Counted from the stretch's first letter, positions 16,479 to 27,384 are shown. The stretch is DNA of 64,000 nt from Coxiellaceae bacterium (GCA_030680235.1 JAUXWQ010000011.1:28157-92156), one strand, 5' to 3'. Notes: generated from the sequence alone by a model not told the origin. Made by a program: numbers and translations.

Positions 16479-18545
16479 TTACGACGGCAACAACGAAATA
16501 TCCGCCACCTTTGTCATCAATTCTCGAATTGATGACAACAACGCCAATCGATTTTCTTTTTTCTTTGCATCATCCACCATAATCATCACATGTTCGAAAA
16601 ATGCGTCGATGGGTTGTTTTAAAATCGATAATTCCGTCAAGGCATTTTCATAATCGGCATTGTCATACAAAGCATCCACAACAACTTTGCGCGCTAATAA
16701 TTGTTTTTCTAATTCACGTTCTGCATCTAATTCAAATAACGCAGGATTGGGTTTTTTGAAAGTCTTTTTATCTAACTTTTTCAAAATGTTATTAACGCGC
16801 TTGTTAGCCGCTGCAAGGCTCACTGATTCAGGCAAGTGTTGAAATTGAATTACAGCTTTTACACGTTGATCAAAATCCAATAATGATTGAGGTGCACGGG
16901 CCAATACCGATTCAAAAACTTCAACGCTGATATTTTTATCGAGATACCATGATTTTAATCGTGTCATCATAAAATCAAATACATCTTTGGCTGCATTTTT
17001 ATTCGTTAACATTGCACCATACAATTTTTGCGATTTTTCTAATAGCGTAACCATATTAATGGCGATATTTTTTTCAATAATAATGCGCAAAATGCTAAGG
17101 GCTGCACGACGTAAGGCAAAAGGATCTTTATCACCCGTTGGAAATTTTCCAATGCCTAATACACCCACCAGTGTGTCAATACGATCTGCAATGGCAACAC
17201 AACAGCCTTCTAATGTTGTTGGTAGTCCATCGCCTGAAAACTTTGGATAATAATGGTCGCGAATTGCAATCGCTGTATTTTCAGATTCCTTTTCGCGTAG
17301 CGCGTAATAATAGCCCATTGTCCCTTGTAAATCAGGAAATTCAGATACCATGCCTGTCATTAAATCACATTTCGATAAAGTAGCCGCGCGTGTTGCAATG
17401 GATGCATCTGCATTTACTTGAGTAGCAATAAATTCAGCCAGTGTTGAAATACGTTTCATTTTTTCACCTAAATTACCAAGCTGATCTTGAAAAACAACGG
17501 TCTCTAATTTTTCTAATTTATCCGATAATTTACTTTTGCAGTCTTGCTGATAGAAAAAAGCAGCATCGCTTAATCGTGCACGAATAACGCGTTCATTTCC
17601 TTTAATCACAGCGTCAGGATCTTTGCTGGCAATATTGCTCACCAAGATAAAATAAGGCAGTAATTGTTGATACTGATCAATCACAGGAAAACATTTTTGG
17701 TGTGTTTCCATCGCAGTCATTAAACATTCTTTAGGAACAGATAAAAAGGCGCTATCAAAACTGCCTTTCAAAACCACAGGCCATTCTACAAGCCCTGTTA
17801 CTTCATTTAATAAATTGTCATCAACAATGGCAGTTTGATGTTGTGCCAATACGGTATTGATTTGTTTGCGAATGGCATTTTTACGCATGTCTTGATCAGC
17901 TATTACAAATCCTTGGGTATATAATTGTGTTGCATAATCCGATGGTTTTGTAATGCGAATGGCTTTGGGATGCATAAAGCGATGGCCAAAAGTGTCGCGT
18001 GTTGTTTTTTTACCGAGAATTTCAGTATGAATAAGTTCATCACCGAATAAAGCAATGACCCAATGCACAGGGCGAATAAATGCGGTCGTGTGATTTCCCC
18101 AGCGCATTGGTTTTGGCAGAGGCAGTTTTGAAATTACTTTTATAAGTAACTCAGGTAATACTATTTTTGTTTCGAGACCTGGTTTTTCACAAATGCACAC
18201 CAAGCGTTTGCCTTTGGGAGTTTCTTTTTCGATGAGTTGATCAACAGAAACACCACAAGATTTTGCAAAGCCAAGGCACATTAAAGTAGGTGTGCCATTT
18301 TTATCGAAGGCATCTTGCACGGCAGGGCCTTGACGTTCCATCGTTTGTGCGGACTGAGTTGTTGCTAACCCTTGAATTAAAACAGCCAAACGACGTGGCG
18401 TTGCAAATACTTTAATATGTGCAAAAGATAATTGTGTATCGGACAATACTTGTGAAAATTGTTCTTGTAGTGCGCGTGATAAATTGCGTTGTGTGTGAGG
18501 TGGCAGTTCTTCGCAGCCGATTTCAAATAAAAAATCTTGTTTCAT
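16479..18545 (-). CDS. glyS: Glycyl-tRNA synthetase beta subunit
   Basis: The 688-residue beta chain of the bacterial alpha2-beta2 GlyRS starts with FLFEIGCEELPPH, a hallmark of the family, and continues with FATPRRLAVLI and GLVEWPVVLKGSF. The C-terminal part (DALRAP/DALR-like anticodon-binding region) is complete. It is paired with glyQ upstream on the same strand, with a 111-bp gap. The beta subunit carries tRNA recognition and is needed with GlyQ for aminoacylation. Length agrees with the E. coli protein (689). Confidence 0.97.
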   Translation of the reverse strand: MKQDFLFEIGCEELPPHTQRNLSRALQEQFSQVLSDTQLSFAHIKVFATPRRLAVLIQGLATTQSAQTMERQGPAVQDAFDKNGTPTLMCLGFAKSCGVSVDQLIEKETPKGKRLVCICEKPGLETKIVLPELLIKVISKLPLPKPMRWGNHTTAFIRPVHWVIALFGDELIHTEILGKKTTRDTFGHRFMHPKAIRITKPSDYATQLYTQGFVIADQDMRKNAIRKQINTVLAQHQTAIVDDNLLNEVTGLVEWPVVLKGSFDSAFLSVPKECLMTAMETHQKCFPVIDQYQQLLPYFILVSNIASKDPDAVIKGNERVIRARLSDAAFFYQQDCKSKLSDKLEKLETVVFQDQLGNLGEKMKRISTLAEFIATQVNADASIATRAATLSKCDLMTGMVSEFPDLQGTMGYYYALREKESENTAIAIRDHYYPKFSGDGLPTTLEGCCVAIADRIDTLVGVLGIGKFPTGDKDPFALRRAALSILRIIIEKNIAINMVTLLEKSQKLYGAMLTNKNAAKDVFDFMMTRLKSWYLDKNISVEVFESVLARAPQSLLDFDQRVKAVIQFQHLPESVSLAAANKRVNNILKKLDKKTFKKPNPALFELDAERELEKQLLARKVVVDALYDNADYENALTELSILKQPIDAFFEHVMIMVDDAKKKENRLALLSSIRELMTKVADISLLPS

Positions 18546-18656
18546 TGATTAAGCCTACAGTTATTGATATATCGCCGCATGTGCTCTAGTGTTTTTTTCG
18601 AAGACCGGCTAGTAGCGTTTGTACGTCGGCTTTTTATGAGTATGAACGCGCATACA

Positions 18657-19568
18657 TTAAGAAGCGACACACATCGGAAACCCCAGTGCTTCCCGTGCTT
18701 TAAAATACCCATTCGCAACGCCAAAGCTTAATTTACGTACACGCAAAATAAAACGTTGTCGTTCCGATACTGAAATTGCTTGCCTTGCATCCAGTAAATT
18801 AAAAGTATGTGATGCTTTCAACACCATTTCATAGGCAACGAGTGGTAATTGTAATTCGGTATGGCGCGCAGCTTCTTGTTCGTAAAAATCAAATAATTCA
18901 AATAATTTCTTTGTGTCCGCATGTTGAAAATTAAATGCAGACATTTCAACTTCATTTTGATGAAAGACATCGCCATAAGTCACGGGGCCTTGTGGGCCTT
19001 CCGTCCAAATTAAATCGTACATGCTGTCTTTGCCTTGCAAAAATAGGGCAAGGCGTTCAAGCCCATACGCAATTTCCCCAGTCACTGGTTGGCAAGGTAA
19101 TCCGCCTACTTGCTGGAAATAGGTAAACTGTGTAATTTCCATGCCATCTTGCCATACTTCCCAGCCCAATCCCCAGGCACCGAGCGTCGGTGATTCCCAG
19201 TTGTCTTCAACAAAACGAATATCATGTAATAGAGGATCAATGCCGAGTGCGCGCAAAGAATCTAAATATAAATTCTGAATGTTGTCAGGAGAGGGTTTCA
19301 ATATCACTTGAAATTGATAATAGTGTTGTCCGCGATTCGGATTTTCACCATAACGTCCGTCTGTAGGACGACGCGAGGGTTGCACATACGCCGCATTCCA
19401 CGGCTCAGGGCCAATCGAACGCAAAAAAGTAGCTGGATGAAAGGTGCCTGCACCAATTTCAAGGTCGAGTGGTTGCAAAATCGCGCAGCCATGATTCGCC
19501 CAAAATTGCTGAAGGGTAAAAATAATTTCTTGGAAAGTGAGTGGTTTTTTTGAGTGAGGTTGGTGCAT
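18657..19568 (-). CDS. glyQ: Glycyl-tRNA synthetase alpha subunit
   Basis: The 303-residue catalytic subunit of class II GlyRS. Recognisable segments are [13 protein letters not shown] at the start, [33 protein letters not shown] (motif 2 region) and [11 protein letters not shown] (motif 3). Length equals the family norm. It lies downstream of the dsbA-like gene, with a family A palindrome between them, and upstream of glyS, so the four genes probably share a transcript from the promoter at 20.5 kb. Confidence 0.97.
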   Translation of the reverse strand: MHQPHSKKPLTFQEIIFTLQQFWANHGCAILQPLDLEIGAGTFHPATFLRSIGPEPWNAAYVQPSRRPTDGRYGENPNRGQHYYQFQVILKPSPDNIQNLYLDSLRALGIDPLLHDIRFVEDNWESPTLGAWGLGWEVWQDGMEITQFTYFQQVGGLPCQPVTGEIAYGLERLALFLQGKDSMYDLIWTEGPQGPVTYGDVFHQNEVEMSAFNFQHADTKKLFELFDFYEQEAARHTELQLPLVAYEMVLKASHTFNLLDARQAISVSERQRFILRVRKLSFGVANGYFKAREALGFPMCVAS

Positions 19569-19582
19569 AAAATTCTAGCTTT

Positions 19583-19678
19583 AGTGTCAGTGTGAGTGTA
19601 AGTGTGAGTGTCAGAGGTGTAGTTTAGTTTAAATTAAATTAAACCTCTGACACTCCCGCTGGCACTCCCACTCCCACT
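19583..19678. repeat. Family A palindromic element, dsbA-glyQ junction
   Basis: The left arm is built of GTGTGAGTGT units and ends in TCAGAGGT (19611-19618). The right arm starts ACCTCTGA (19643-19650) and continues with CACTCCCGCTGGCACTCCC. The loop is only about 24 AT-rich bases. The element fills most of the 113-bp gap between two genes read on the minus strand. It is the shortest member of the family. Confidence 0.85.
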
Positions 19679-19681
19679 TCC

Positions 19682-20479
19682 TTATTTCACCGCATTCAAT
19701 TGCGCTTGCAAATCTTGCAGTGTTGTTGCGCCAGGAATAAAGCGGAAAGTGGTTTCTGCTTTGTTACCAATCACAAACGTAGGTGTACCCATTACTTTCA
19801 AGGCTTGTGCCAACTCAAAGTTGTCTTTAAGTTGTTTTTCAATGGCAGGTGCATCCATATCTTTTGTCATTTTTGCAACATCAACGCCCGTTTTTTTCGC
19901 GATTGCCATGATAGCATCTTTATTTAGAGGGCCATTGCTTGTTAACAAGGCATTATGGAATGCATAGTATTTGCCAGGTTGCATTGCAACAGCCAATGCC
20001 GCTTTTGCAGCATAGTTTGAAGCACCACCGAAGATAGGCAGTTCTTTAAAGACAACGCGAACGGTTTTATCTTGAGAGATTAATTGTTCAACGCTAGCGG
20101 CCATTTCACGGCAGTGTCCACATTGGTAGTCAAAAAATTCAACGAGTGTTACCGGTGCTGTTTTTTCACCAACGCTTGGGCTTTGTGCATCATCAAACAA
20201 TTTTGCTTTATTTTGTGCGATTGCGCCCATTGAAGCCGCTTCCATTTTCTTTTGTTGCTGTGCTTGCAATGTTTTAGATGCTTCAACCAGTATTTGTGGG
20301 TTAGCAACGATGTAATCATGGATAATGGTGTGCATTGCATCGACTTGAGCAGGCGTAAAAGTAGGTGCAGCAGCTGTTGCTGGTGTGGTAACCGCTGTTG
20401 TCGTCGTTGTGCCAGCGAATACCAATGCGCTTGCAGCCATGCCTAGAGAGAGTACAGCAATTTGAAGGTGTTTTTTCAC
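19682..20479 (-). CDS. Periplasmic DsbA-family thiol-disulfide protein, Com1-like
   Basis: The 265-residue protein has an N-terminal signal peptide (MKKHLQIAVLSLGMAASALVFA), a Thr/Ala-rich linker, and a helical stretch of about 60 residues before a thioredoxin fold. The fold has the active site FFDYQCGHCREM (CGHC, about residue 130) and the cis-proline loop VMGTPTFVIGN. This layout matches the Com1/DsbA2-type oxidoreductases of Coxiella and Legionella, which act as disulfide oxidases or isomerases and are often surface-exposed or antigenic. The start is GTG at 20479 with AAGGA six bases upstream. A strong promoter lies 40-70 bp upstream. It heads the minus-strand run towards glyQ. Confidence 0.9.
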   Translation of the reverse strand: MKKHLQIAVLSLGMAASALVFAGTTTTTAVTTPATAAAPTFTPAQVDAMHTIIHDYIVANPQILVEASKTLQAQQQKKMEAASMGAIAQNKAKLFDDAQSPSVGEKTAPVTLVEFFDYQCGHCREMAASVEQLISQDKTVRVVFKELPIFGGASNYAAKAALAVAMQPGKYYAFHNALLTSNGPLNKDAIMAIAKKTGVDVAKMTKDMDAPAIEKQLKDNFELAQALKVMGTPTFVIGNKAETTFRFIPGATTLQDLQAQLNAVK

Positions 20480-20518
20480 GGTTTTTCCTTAAAAATAATG
20501 TGTGGTAAACAGTTGAAC

Positions 20519-20547
20519 ACTATAGCGAGTTCGTGGAATGACTGCAA
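20519..20547 (-). promoter_or_regulatory. Promoter of the dsbA-glyQS-rsmB run
   Basis: On the minus strand TTGCAG (20542-20547) and TATAGT (20519-20524) are separated by exactly 17 bp. The start codon of the dsbA-like gene is about 40 bp downstream. This is a good sigma-70 promoter. Confidence 0.7.
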
Positions 20548-20559
20548 TTGGGGCGCAGA

Positions 20560-20690
20560 CAATTAATGGATTTCAATTTGGCCTTTTTTCTTACAACATG
20601 TGGATAAGTCAAATTAATTAATTAAAATCAACATGTTAAAGCGTTAATAATTGTGGATAGATATTGGTGAAGACTGTCGATAATTTTAGG
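20560..20690. other. Candidate chromosomal replication origin (DnaA-box cluster)
   Basis: The gap between the divergent dsbA-like gene and rsmG contains TGTGGATAA (20599-20607), the exact complement of the DnaA box TTATCCACA. Two one-mismatch copies follow in the same orientation: TGTGGATAG (20652-20660) and TGTCGATAA (20675-20683). An AT-only stretch (AATTAATTAATTAAAAT, about 20612-20628) lies between them. The flanking genes rsmG-parA-parB-atp are classic origin neighbours, and genes diverge here. dnaA and mnmG are not in view. No parS-like 16-mer was seen by eye. Confidence 0.5.
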
Positions 20691-20748
20691 AAAAAGCGGT
20701 GAAGTGAAAAGTGCGGTACAATTTACAAAAAAATTAGAGCTTATCATC

Positions 20749-21345
20749 ATGCAAAACAAAATCCTTTCTTCTGGTATTTCACAGCTTCAATTAACGATGT
20801 CGAATGAAGCGCAAGAGAAACTGCTCGCCTATTTGCATTTATTGCAAAAATGGAATCATGCTTATAACCTGACAGCCATTACGGACTTCGATAAAATGAT
20901 TACCTATCATTTGCTCGATAGCCTTTCAATTGCGCCCTTTATCCTGGGCAATAATATTGTTGATGTTGGCAGTGGTGCAGGATTGCCAGGAATTCCACTG
21001 GCTATTTATTTTCCGGAGAAACAGTTCACGTTGATGGATAGCATCGGTAAAAAAACGCGATTTATTGCGCAGGCAGTGCGTGAATTACAGCTCAAAAACG
21101 TACAGGTTGTGCAAACACGTGCAGAAGAATATCAAAGCAAAAACGCCTTTGATACAATGACCGCACGTGCAGTGGCGTCGATTGATGATTTAGTGAAAAT
21201 TTCTCGTGAATTACTGCAAGACAACGGAAAATTGCTGATGATGAAGGCAGATGTGTCGGCAGAAGAATTAGAAAAATATCCTTTAACCTGCGAAAAATTA
21301 AGTGTGCCGGGTATAGACGGCGAAAGATGTTTGATCATATTGTAG
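20749..21345 (+). CDS. rsmG: 16S rRNA (guanine-527-N7) methyltransferase
   Basis: RsmG/GidB (198 aa from this start) methylates G527 of 16S rRNA. The alignment-like features are YLHLLQKWNHAYNLTAI, HLLDSLSIAPFI, the SAM-binding VDVGSGAGLPGIPLAI and the ending VPGIDGERCLIIL. A longer in-frame reading from GTG 20704 exists, but ATG 20749 gives MQNKIL, matching the N-terminus of E. coli RsmG; neither has a strong ribosome-binding site. It is the first gene of the rsmG-parA-parB run. Confidence 0.92.
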   Translation: MQNKILSSGISQLQLTMSNEAQEKLLAYLHLLQKWNHAYNLTAITDFDKMITYHLLDSLSIAPFILGNNIVDVGSGAGLPGIPLAIYFPEKQFTLMDSIGKKTRFIAQAVRELQLKNVQVVQTRAEEYQSKNAFDTMTARAVASIDDLVKISRELLQDNGKLLMMKADVSAEELEKYPLTCEKLSVPGIDGERCLIIL

Positions 21346-21382
21346 AGATGCGTTTATCGTGTCTAAATAACAAGGAATCTCT

Positions 21383-22165
21383 GTGGCAAAAATAATTGCA
21401 ATTGCAAATCAAAAAGGTGGTGTTGGTAAAACAACGACAAGCGTCAATTTAAGTGCATCATTGTCTGCGATCAAACAGCGTGTTTTATTGCTTGATATTG
21501 ACCCACAAGGAAGTGCAACAGTAGGTGCGGGGGTAGATAAACATGCGTTGACCGTTTCAATTAACGATGTGTTATTAGAAACAAAATCTATTCATGATGC
21601 ACTGATTAAAACGCGTTTTGGTTTTGATGTAGTTGGTGCTAATGGTGATTTAACCGTCGCTGAAGTGCGATTATTGCAGTCAGAACGTCGAGAAAAACAA
21701 TTAAGAGCCAGCTTATCTCAAGTAAATAGCTTATACGATTTTGTCATTATCGATTGTCCTCCTTCCTTAAACATGTTGACCCTAAACGCACTCGTTGCAG
21801 CCAATAGTGTGTTAGTACCTGTGCAATGTGAATATTATGCGTTGGAAGGCTTAACCAGTTTATTGTCGAATATCGAAAAAATTCGTCGTGCAGTGAATCC
21901 AGATCTACAGTTAGAAGGATTATTGCGTACCATGTATGATGGTCGTATGCGATTAACAGAGGAAGTATCCGCACAATTAATTGAGCATTTTGGTGATAAA
22001 GTGTATCAGTCGGTCATTCCCCGCAATGTGCGATTGGCAGAAGCACCCAGTCATGGCATGCCTGTCTTGGGTTATGATCATCGTTCACAAGGTGCGACTG
22101 CGTATTTAGCGCTCGCAAGTGAAGTATTGCGTCGACAACAGGCGAACAAGGAGGTTGCAGTATGA
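21383..22165 (+). CDS. parA: Chromosome-partitioning ATPase
   Basis: ParA/Soj (260 aa) is a deviant Walker ATPase that moves ParB-parS complexes on the nucleoid. The motif is ANQKGGVGKTTTSVNL (about residues 8-23), with DIDPQGSATVG and the Walker B IIDCPPSLNMLT. It starts with GTG at 21383 with AAGGAA seven to eight bases upstream. It overlaps parB by four bases (ATGA). Confidence 0.96.
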   Translation: MAKIIAIANQKGGVGKTTTSVNLSASLSAIKQRVLLLDIDPQGSATVGAGVDKHALTVSINDVLLETKSIHDALIKTRFGFDVVGANGDLTVAEVRLLQSERREKQLRASLSQVNSLYDFVIIDCPPSLNMLTLNALVAANSVLVPVQCEYYALEGLTSLLSNIEKIRRAVNPDLQLEGLLRTMYDGRMRLTEEVSAQLIEHFGDKVYQSVIPRNVRLAEAPSHGMPVLGYDHRSQGATAYLALASEVLRRQQANKEVAV

Positions 22166-23076
22166 GACGTGGATTAGGTAAAGGATTGTCCGACATTGGT
22201 TTAGGCGCATTGTTAGGTGACCTACAAACGGCGCCAACAGCAGTGTCTGAATTAATTTCTTTGGTGGAAGAAAAATCAGAGAGTGCAGCCGCCGATGGTC
22301 AATTAAAAAAATTATCCGTTGATGTGTTAATTCCTGGCCAATATCAGCCACGCAAAATAATGGCGCATGAAGCACTAGAAGAGTTGGCTAATTCCATTCG
22401 TACGCAAGGGGTGATTCAGCCAATTGTTGTCCGGCCCTCATCGAATAATCAATATGAAATTATTGCCGGTGAACGCCGCTGGCGTGCTGCAAGATTAGCA
22501 GGCTTAACGATGATTCCTGCGATCGTGCGTGAAATGAATGATGAAACAGCGGTTGTCTTAGCGTTGATTGAAAATATTCAACGTCGTGATTTGAATGTGA
22601 TGGAAGAAGCGTTCGCATTAAATCGCTTGCTAACAGAATTTAATATGACGCATCAACAGGTGGCCGATAGTGTTGGTAAATCACGCACTAACGTCACCAA
22701 TATTTTACGATTATTAAAATTGGCAGTAGATGTGCGCATCATGGTTGAAAGTGGTCAACTTGAAATGGGTCATGCGCGTGCATTATTGTCATTGAGTGAT
22801 GATGAGCAAAGCATTGCGGCCAATGCGATTGTTGCGCAAGGATTATCAGTTCGTGAAACAGAAGAGTTTATTCGTACAAAACAAGAAGATTCGCAGGCGG
22901 TTCCAGTGGCAGGAGCAAAATCTGATAAAATTATTTTGCATACCTTGCAAGATCGCTTGAGACAAAAATTGGGTGTGAAAGTAGCGATTACTCAAAACAC
23001 AAAAGGCTGCGGTAAACTAGTGATTCGTTATAAAAATGAAAGGGAACTCGAAGAAATTCTTGCGCACTTGCATTAA
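22162..23076 (+). CDS. parB: Chromosome-partitioning DNA-binding protein
   Basis: ParB/Spo0J (304 aa) binds parS and spreads as a CTP-dependent clamp. The N-terminal ParB/Srx domain has QYQPRKIM and the CTP-binding boxes IAGERRWRAARLAG and ENIQRRDLNVMEEA. The central helix-turn-helix is MTHQQVADSVGKSRTNVTNI. The C-terminal dimerisation domain is short. The start ATG lies in an ATGA overlap with parA. Downstream lies a family B repeat and then a convergent orphan gene. Confidence 0.96.
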   Translation: MRRGLGKGLSDIGLGALLGDLQTAPTAVSELISLVEEKSESAAADGQLKKLSVDVLIPGQYQPRKIMAHEALEELANSIRTQGVIQPIVVRPSSNNQYEIIAGERRWRAARLAGLTMIPAIVREMNDETAVVLALIENIQRRDLNVMEEAFALNRLLTEFNMTHQQVADSVGKSRTNVTNILRLLKLAVDVRIMVESGQLEMGHARALLSLSDDEQSIAANAIVAQGLSVRETEEFIRTKQEDSQAVPVAGAKSDKIILHTLQDRLRQKLGVKVAITQNTKGCGKLVIRYKNERELEEILAHLH

Positions 23077-23090
23077 GGAGCAGTTGCTTA

Positions 23091-23135
23091 GTGCGAGCGT
23101 GAGCGTAAGCGAGTGTTTGCAGGATAATCGCTAAC
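23091..23135. repeat. Family B repeat fragment after parB
   Basis: TGCGAGCGTGAGCGTAAGCGAG followed by TGTTTGCAGGATAAT matches the GCGAGC-GAGCGTAGCGAG-TGTTTTTGCAGG core seen at 46.2 and 48.6 kb. It starts about 15 bp after the parB stop. The partner arm is missing, so this is a half copy. Confidence 0.6.
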
Positions 23136-23160
23136 CCCGCTGAAATAATCACATTTTCTC

Positions 23161-25617
23161 TTATGATAATGAACACAACAAGGCGGGCGGCGGGCAAATT
23201 GCTCTTAGCTTATGGGTTAATTGTGTATAAGATGTTGGCCCTGAAAAAAGTGATCCGTATTGTGTTTTATGCAGGATATCGATCTCATCGAGCACCTCTT
23301 GATTGGTTTTGCCTGAATCAGTTAGTGTTTTTGCAGCACCAAAATAATCTAATGCTTCTCTGTACTGCGTGGGATCACTGAGCGCGTTATTTATAAAAAT
23401 TAATCGTAATGCGCGATGTGCAGCGATACATAGGTTATTGTCACGTAGTGCATGTTGCTGAAAATGTGAGTCAATTAAGACAAGATGTATACTATTTTTT
23501 ACCGGATTTTGTGAAATTTTTTGAATCGTGTTGTGAATATACCTTAAGTCAACTGTTTCAGGTTTATTGTCAGGTAATCGGGATAATATAAATTGTGCCG
23601 CTTCATTTGCATCAATGATATTGGGATTGCCAAATAAAATAGTTGCGTAATCTATGTAGTGCTCATGAAGTAGTAAAATTATGGAATCCCAAGAATTTTT
23701 TTCTGAGTCCAATAGCAAGTCAATTTCATCTAATGCAGCGCTACTTTCCTGTGTAAAAATTAATCCTGTATAAACAAGTGTTGTTATTATTAGGGAAATG
23801 CCGTTTTCTATAGTAGTAAGCGCCTTAAATGCAATAACAAAAAATGCATGTAGCATTTTTTTATCAAGGGCCTCACCTTCAATAGCGGTGATTTGTCTAT
23901 AAAATTCTGAGAGCATAACTATGCCAGTATTTTTGATGTTAAAACTATTTTTTATAAGGCAGAGCGTTTTTTCTAACAAGGTTTTCGTGAATGAGTGTTG
24001 TGCAGTATTGTTGTAAATATCCTCGATATGAGCAATTAATAAGCTAAGACAGTTTTTTTCTTTTTCTGATAAGGCGTCGCAGCGTAACAGTAACTGTTTT
24101 ACAATGGAAAATTGCTTTGCTTGTAGTGTGCTATTCAGTAAAGAAATAGTTGTATTGAGTGTCAGTGTCGTTTCTTGATGACAGGACGCATCAAGAATGG
24201 CTTCTACAATAGGCCATTTTTCTCTTAAGTTTGCATGTAGTAAGTCTTGTTCTATTGAATTGCTATAGGGTGAAATTATTTGAACCGTTTTGATATTGTC
24301 TTGATGACAGGCAAGCTGAAATATATTTTGATGCGTTGCGATAAAATCTTTATTCGTGGGGTCTTGATTAGCAAGTAGTGCGTGCAATAAATCATCATGT
24401 TGAGCGCGTGCTGCAAAAAAAAATGCACTGTATCCGTTGCAATTTTTATAGAAAAACCGCTGTGCTGGTTCTAAAATCTTGGCTAATCGTATGGCAAGCG
24501 TTGCTTTATGCGCTTCCGAAGCCAGTAATAAAGCGATCCCATAACGTGCAGCATCATTTTTGTCTGGTGCTTGTTGTGATATAAGCTCGACAATGTTCCA
24601 AGCCTCTTTTTTTGCAGCAGCTTCAATGGGGGTTTGGTCTTTATATAAAAACGATAAATTTAATGGATTTTGTAAAATTTTTTCTGCTATGAGAAGCGCA
24701 TTTTTTTCTATGCTTAAATGCAATAGCATAGAAAAACAATCTTCTTTGGCATCGACGTTAGTACTTACTGCAGTGATTAAGTCATCGAATGAATATCGCG
24801 TGAGTAAATGCGGATATAAAAAAATAGGATTTTTCAAAACAGGCAATAATTCTAGAGCTGTTTTTTTCTGGTGGCGAGTTAACTCTACTTGTGGGTAGTG
24901 ATGGAGTGATTGCACTGTCTTTTTAAAGTGGCTATCAATAATGCCAGCACCCTGCATGAGCGGGAAAGTTAAGTCAGAAAATTCTCGATTTTCAAATTGA
25001 ATTAATTGAAAATAGGTGTCAAATGGTAACCAGTCTGGGTGTGTTATGGAAAATAATTGCTGTAACGATTCTAAAATATCTAAGCGATCATCAGTGAATA
25101 TCAGTAAAGGTTGTTTACTTTGGCTGCGTAGATGGTGCAACTGTAAATAGAGAAGCGCATTTTTTGTTTCATCAAGCCAAGGGATAGTGGGTGAAGGGCA
25201 TAGTTGAGCCAAATGTTTTTTTTCAGCTTCGCTCATGTTGATGGCGTTATCAAAGCAGGCACCTTCATAAACGTTTAATGCAATATCTTCAGCAGTTAAT
25301 TTAATGAGCTTAATGCGATGAGAAAATGCTGGGTATTTTTTTTGAAAAGTTTCAACAAATCGAATTAAGTGTTGGAAGCAGCAACCATTGTTGTTTCCCT
25401 TCCAGTTGATTGCATTAATGTAACGTGTGTTGCGCAATGAGCCATTGTAAACCCAAAGTACTGCTTTGGTGTCGGTCAACAATTCATAAGCAAAATGAAG
25501 CAGTGCATCAGAGGGAGGTTCATTGTCACCAGAATTAAGATTAGGGGAAGCAGAGCCATCATAGTCGATGGATAGCCCAATGACATCGGGATCAACGTCG
25601 CCATGGATTCGTCGCAT
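23161..25617 (-). CDS. Large orphan protein with N-terminal HAD-like motifs
   Basis: I do not recognise this 818-residue protein. The first 200 residues contain LSIDYDGSASP (Asp18-x-Asp20-Gly), LWVYNGSLRNTRYIN and LLIFTDDRLDIL (about residue 176). Their order resembles HAD motifs I, II and IV, and similar DxDG...DDR domains occur in large Legionella-type proteins. The rest (200-800) is helical, with loosely repeated segments such as TPIEAAAKKEAWNIVELI and NGYSAFFFAARAQHDDLLHALL that look like degenerate ankyrin repeats. No signal peptide or membrane segment is seen. It is read against parB and atpI, splitting a common neighbourhood. A secreted host-directed effector is possible but unproven. 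The start is ATG 25617 with AGGG eight bases upstream. Confidence 0.75.
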   Translation of the reverse strand: MRRIHGDVDPDVIGLSIDYDGSASPNLNSGDNEPPSDALLHFAYELLTDTKAVLWVYNGSLRNTRYINAINWKGNNNGCCFQHLIRFVETFQKKYPAFSHRIKLIKLTAEDIALNVYEGACFDNAINMSEAEKKHLAQLCPSPTIPWLDETKNALLYLQLHHLRSQSKQPLLIFTDDRLDILESLQQLFSITHPDWLPFDTYFQLIQFENREFSDLTFPLMQGAGIIDSHFKKTVQSLHHYPQVELTRHQKKTALELLPVLKNPIFLYPHLLTRYSFDDLITAVSTNVDAKEDCFSMLLHLSIEKNALLIAEKILQNPLNLSFLYKDQTPIEAAAKKEAWNIVELISQQAPDKNDAARYGIALLLASEAHKATLAIRLAKILEPAQRFFYKNCNGYSAFFFAARAQHDDLLHALLANQDPTNKDFIATHQNIFQLACHQDNIKTVQIISPYSNSIEQDLLHANLREKWPIVEAILDASCHQETTLTLNTTISLLNSTLQAKQFSIVKQLLLRCDALSEKEKNCLSLLIAHIEDIYNNTAQHSFTKTLLEKTLCLIKNSFNIKNTGIVMLSEFYRQITAIEGEALDKKMLHAFFVIAFKALTTIENGISLIITTLVYTGLIFTQESSAALDEIDLLLDSEKNSWDSIILLLHEHYIDYATILFGNPNIIDANEAAQFILSRLPDNKPETVDLRYIHNTIQKISQNPVKNSIHLVLIDSHFQQHALRDNNLCIAAHRALRLIFINNALSDPTQYREALDYFGAAKTLTDSGKTNQEVLDEIDILHKTQYGSLFSGPTSYTQLTHKLRAICPPPALLCSLS

Positions 25618-25757
25618 AAGCCATACCCTGTCGTTTTTTTGGAAAAGGAACCCTTTCCTTGTACAACGTATTTTTTTTCAATGCAATTATTTTGTACGCG
25701 TTTCTGGGGGATTGATTTGTAGCATCTCTGAAAATCGAATTTATCTCATTGAATTCG

Positions 25758-25786
25758 TTGCGAATCTATGTGAAAGACTTTATACT
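25758..25786 (+). promoter_or_regulatory. Promoter of the ATP synthase operon
   Basis: TTGCGA (25758-25763) and TATACT (25781-25786) are 17 bp apart, a strong sigma-70 arrangement. Transcription would begin near 25793. This lies downstream of the long in-frame TTG start of the atpI reading frame and so argues for the shorter AtpI. Confidence 0.75.
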
Positions 25787-25829
25787 CGCCCCGACTTTCG
25801 ATTCTGCACAAGATGAGAGGGCATTGCTC

Positions 25830-26997
<1,168 letters not shown>

Positions 26998-26999
26998 GA

Positions 27000-27046
27000 G
27001 CGAGCCGTGTTGCGAGCCGCGCGCGTAAGCAAGCGATTAACTCATC
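27000..27046. repeat. Family B repeat in the atpB-atpE gap
   Basis: GCGAGCCGTGTTGCGAGCCGCGCGCGTAAGCAAGCGATTAAC-type sequence follows the atpB stop directly. It shares GCGAGCCGCGCGCGTAGCAAGCGATT with the copy at 49.45 kb. The gap is 90 bp; a normal atpE ribosome-binding site (AAGAGGA) follows. Confidence 0.6.
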
Positions 27047-27069
27047 CCAATTGGTTTTTAAGCAATTAA

Positions 27070-27384
<315 letters not shown>

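Noticed and set aside
20560..20690. parS site beside parA-parB
   Set aside because: No sequence close to the TGTTTCACGTGAAACA consensus was seen here or, by eye, elsewhere in the window. A computed search would be needed to be sure.
25749..25829. Longer AtpI from TTG 25749
   Set aside because: The good promoter at 25758-25786 would start transcription downstream of this codon, and the extra residues are not AtpI-like.
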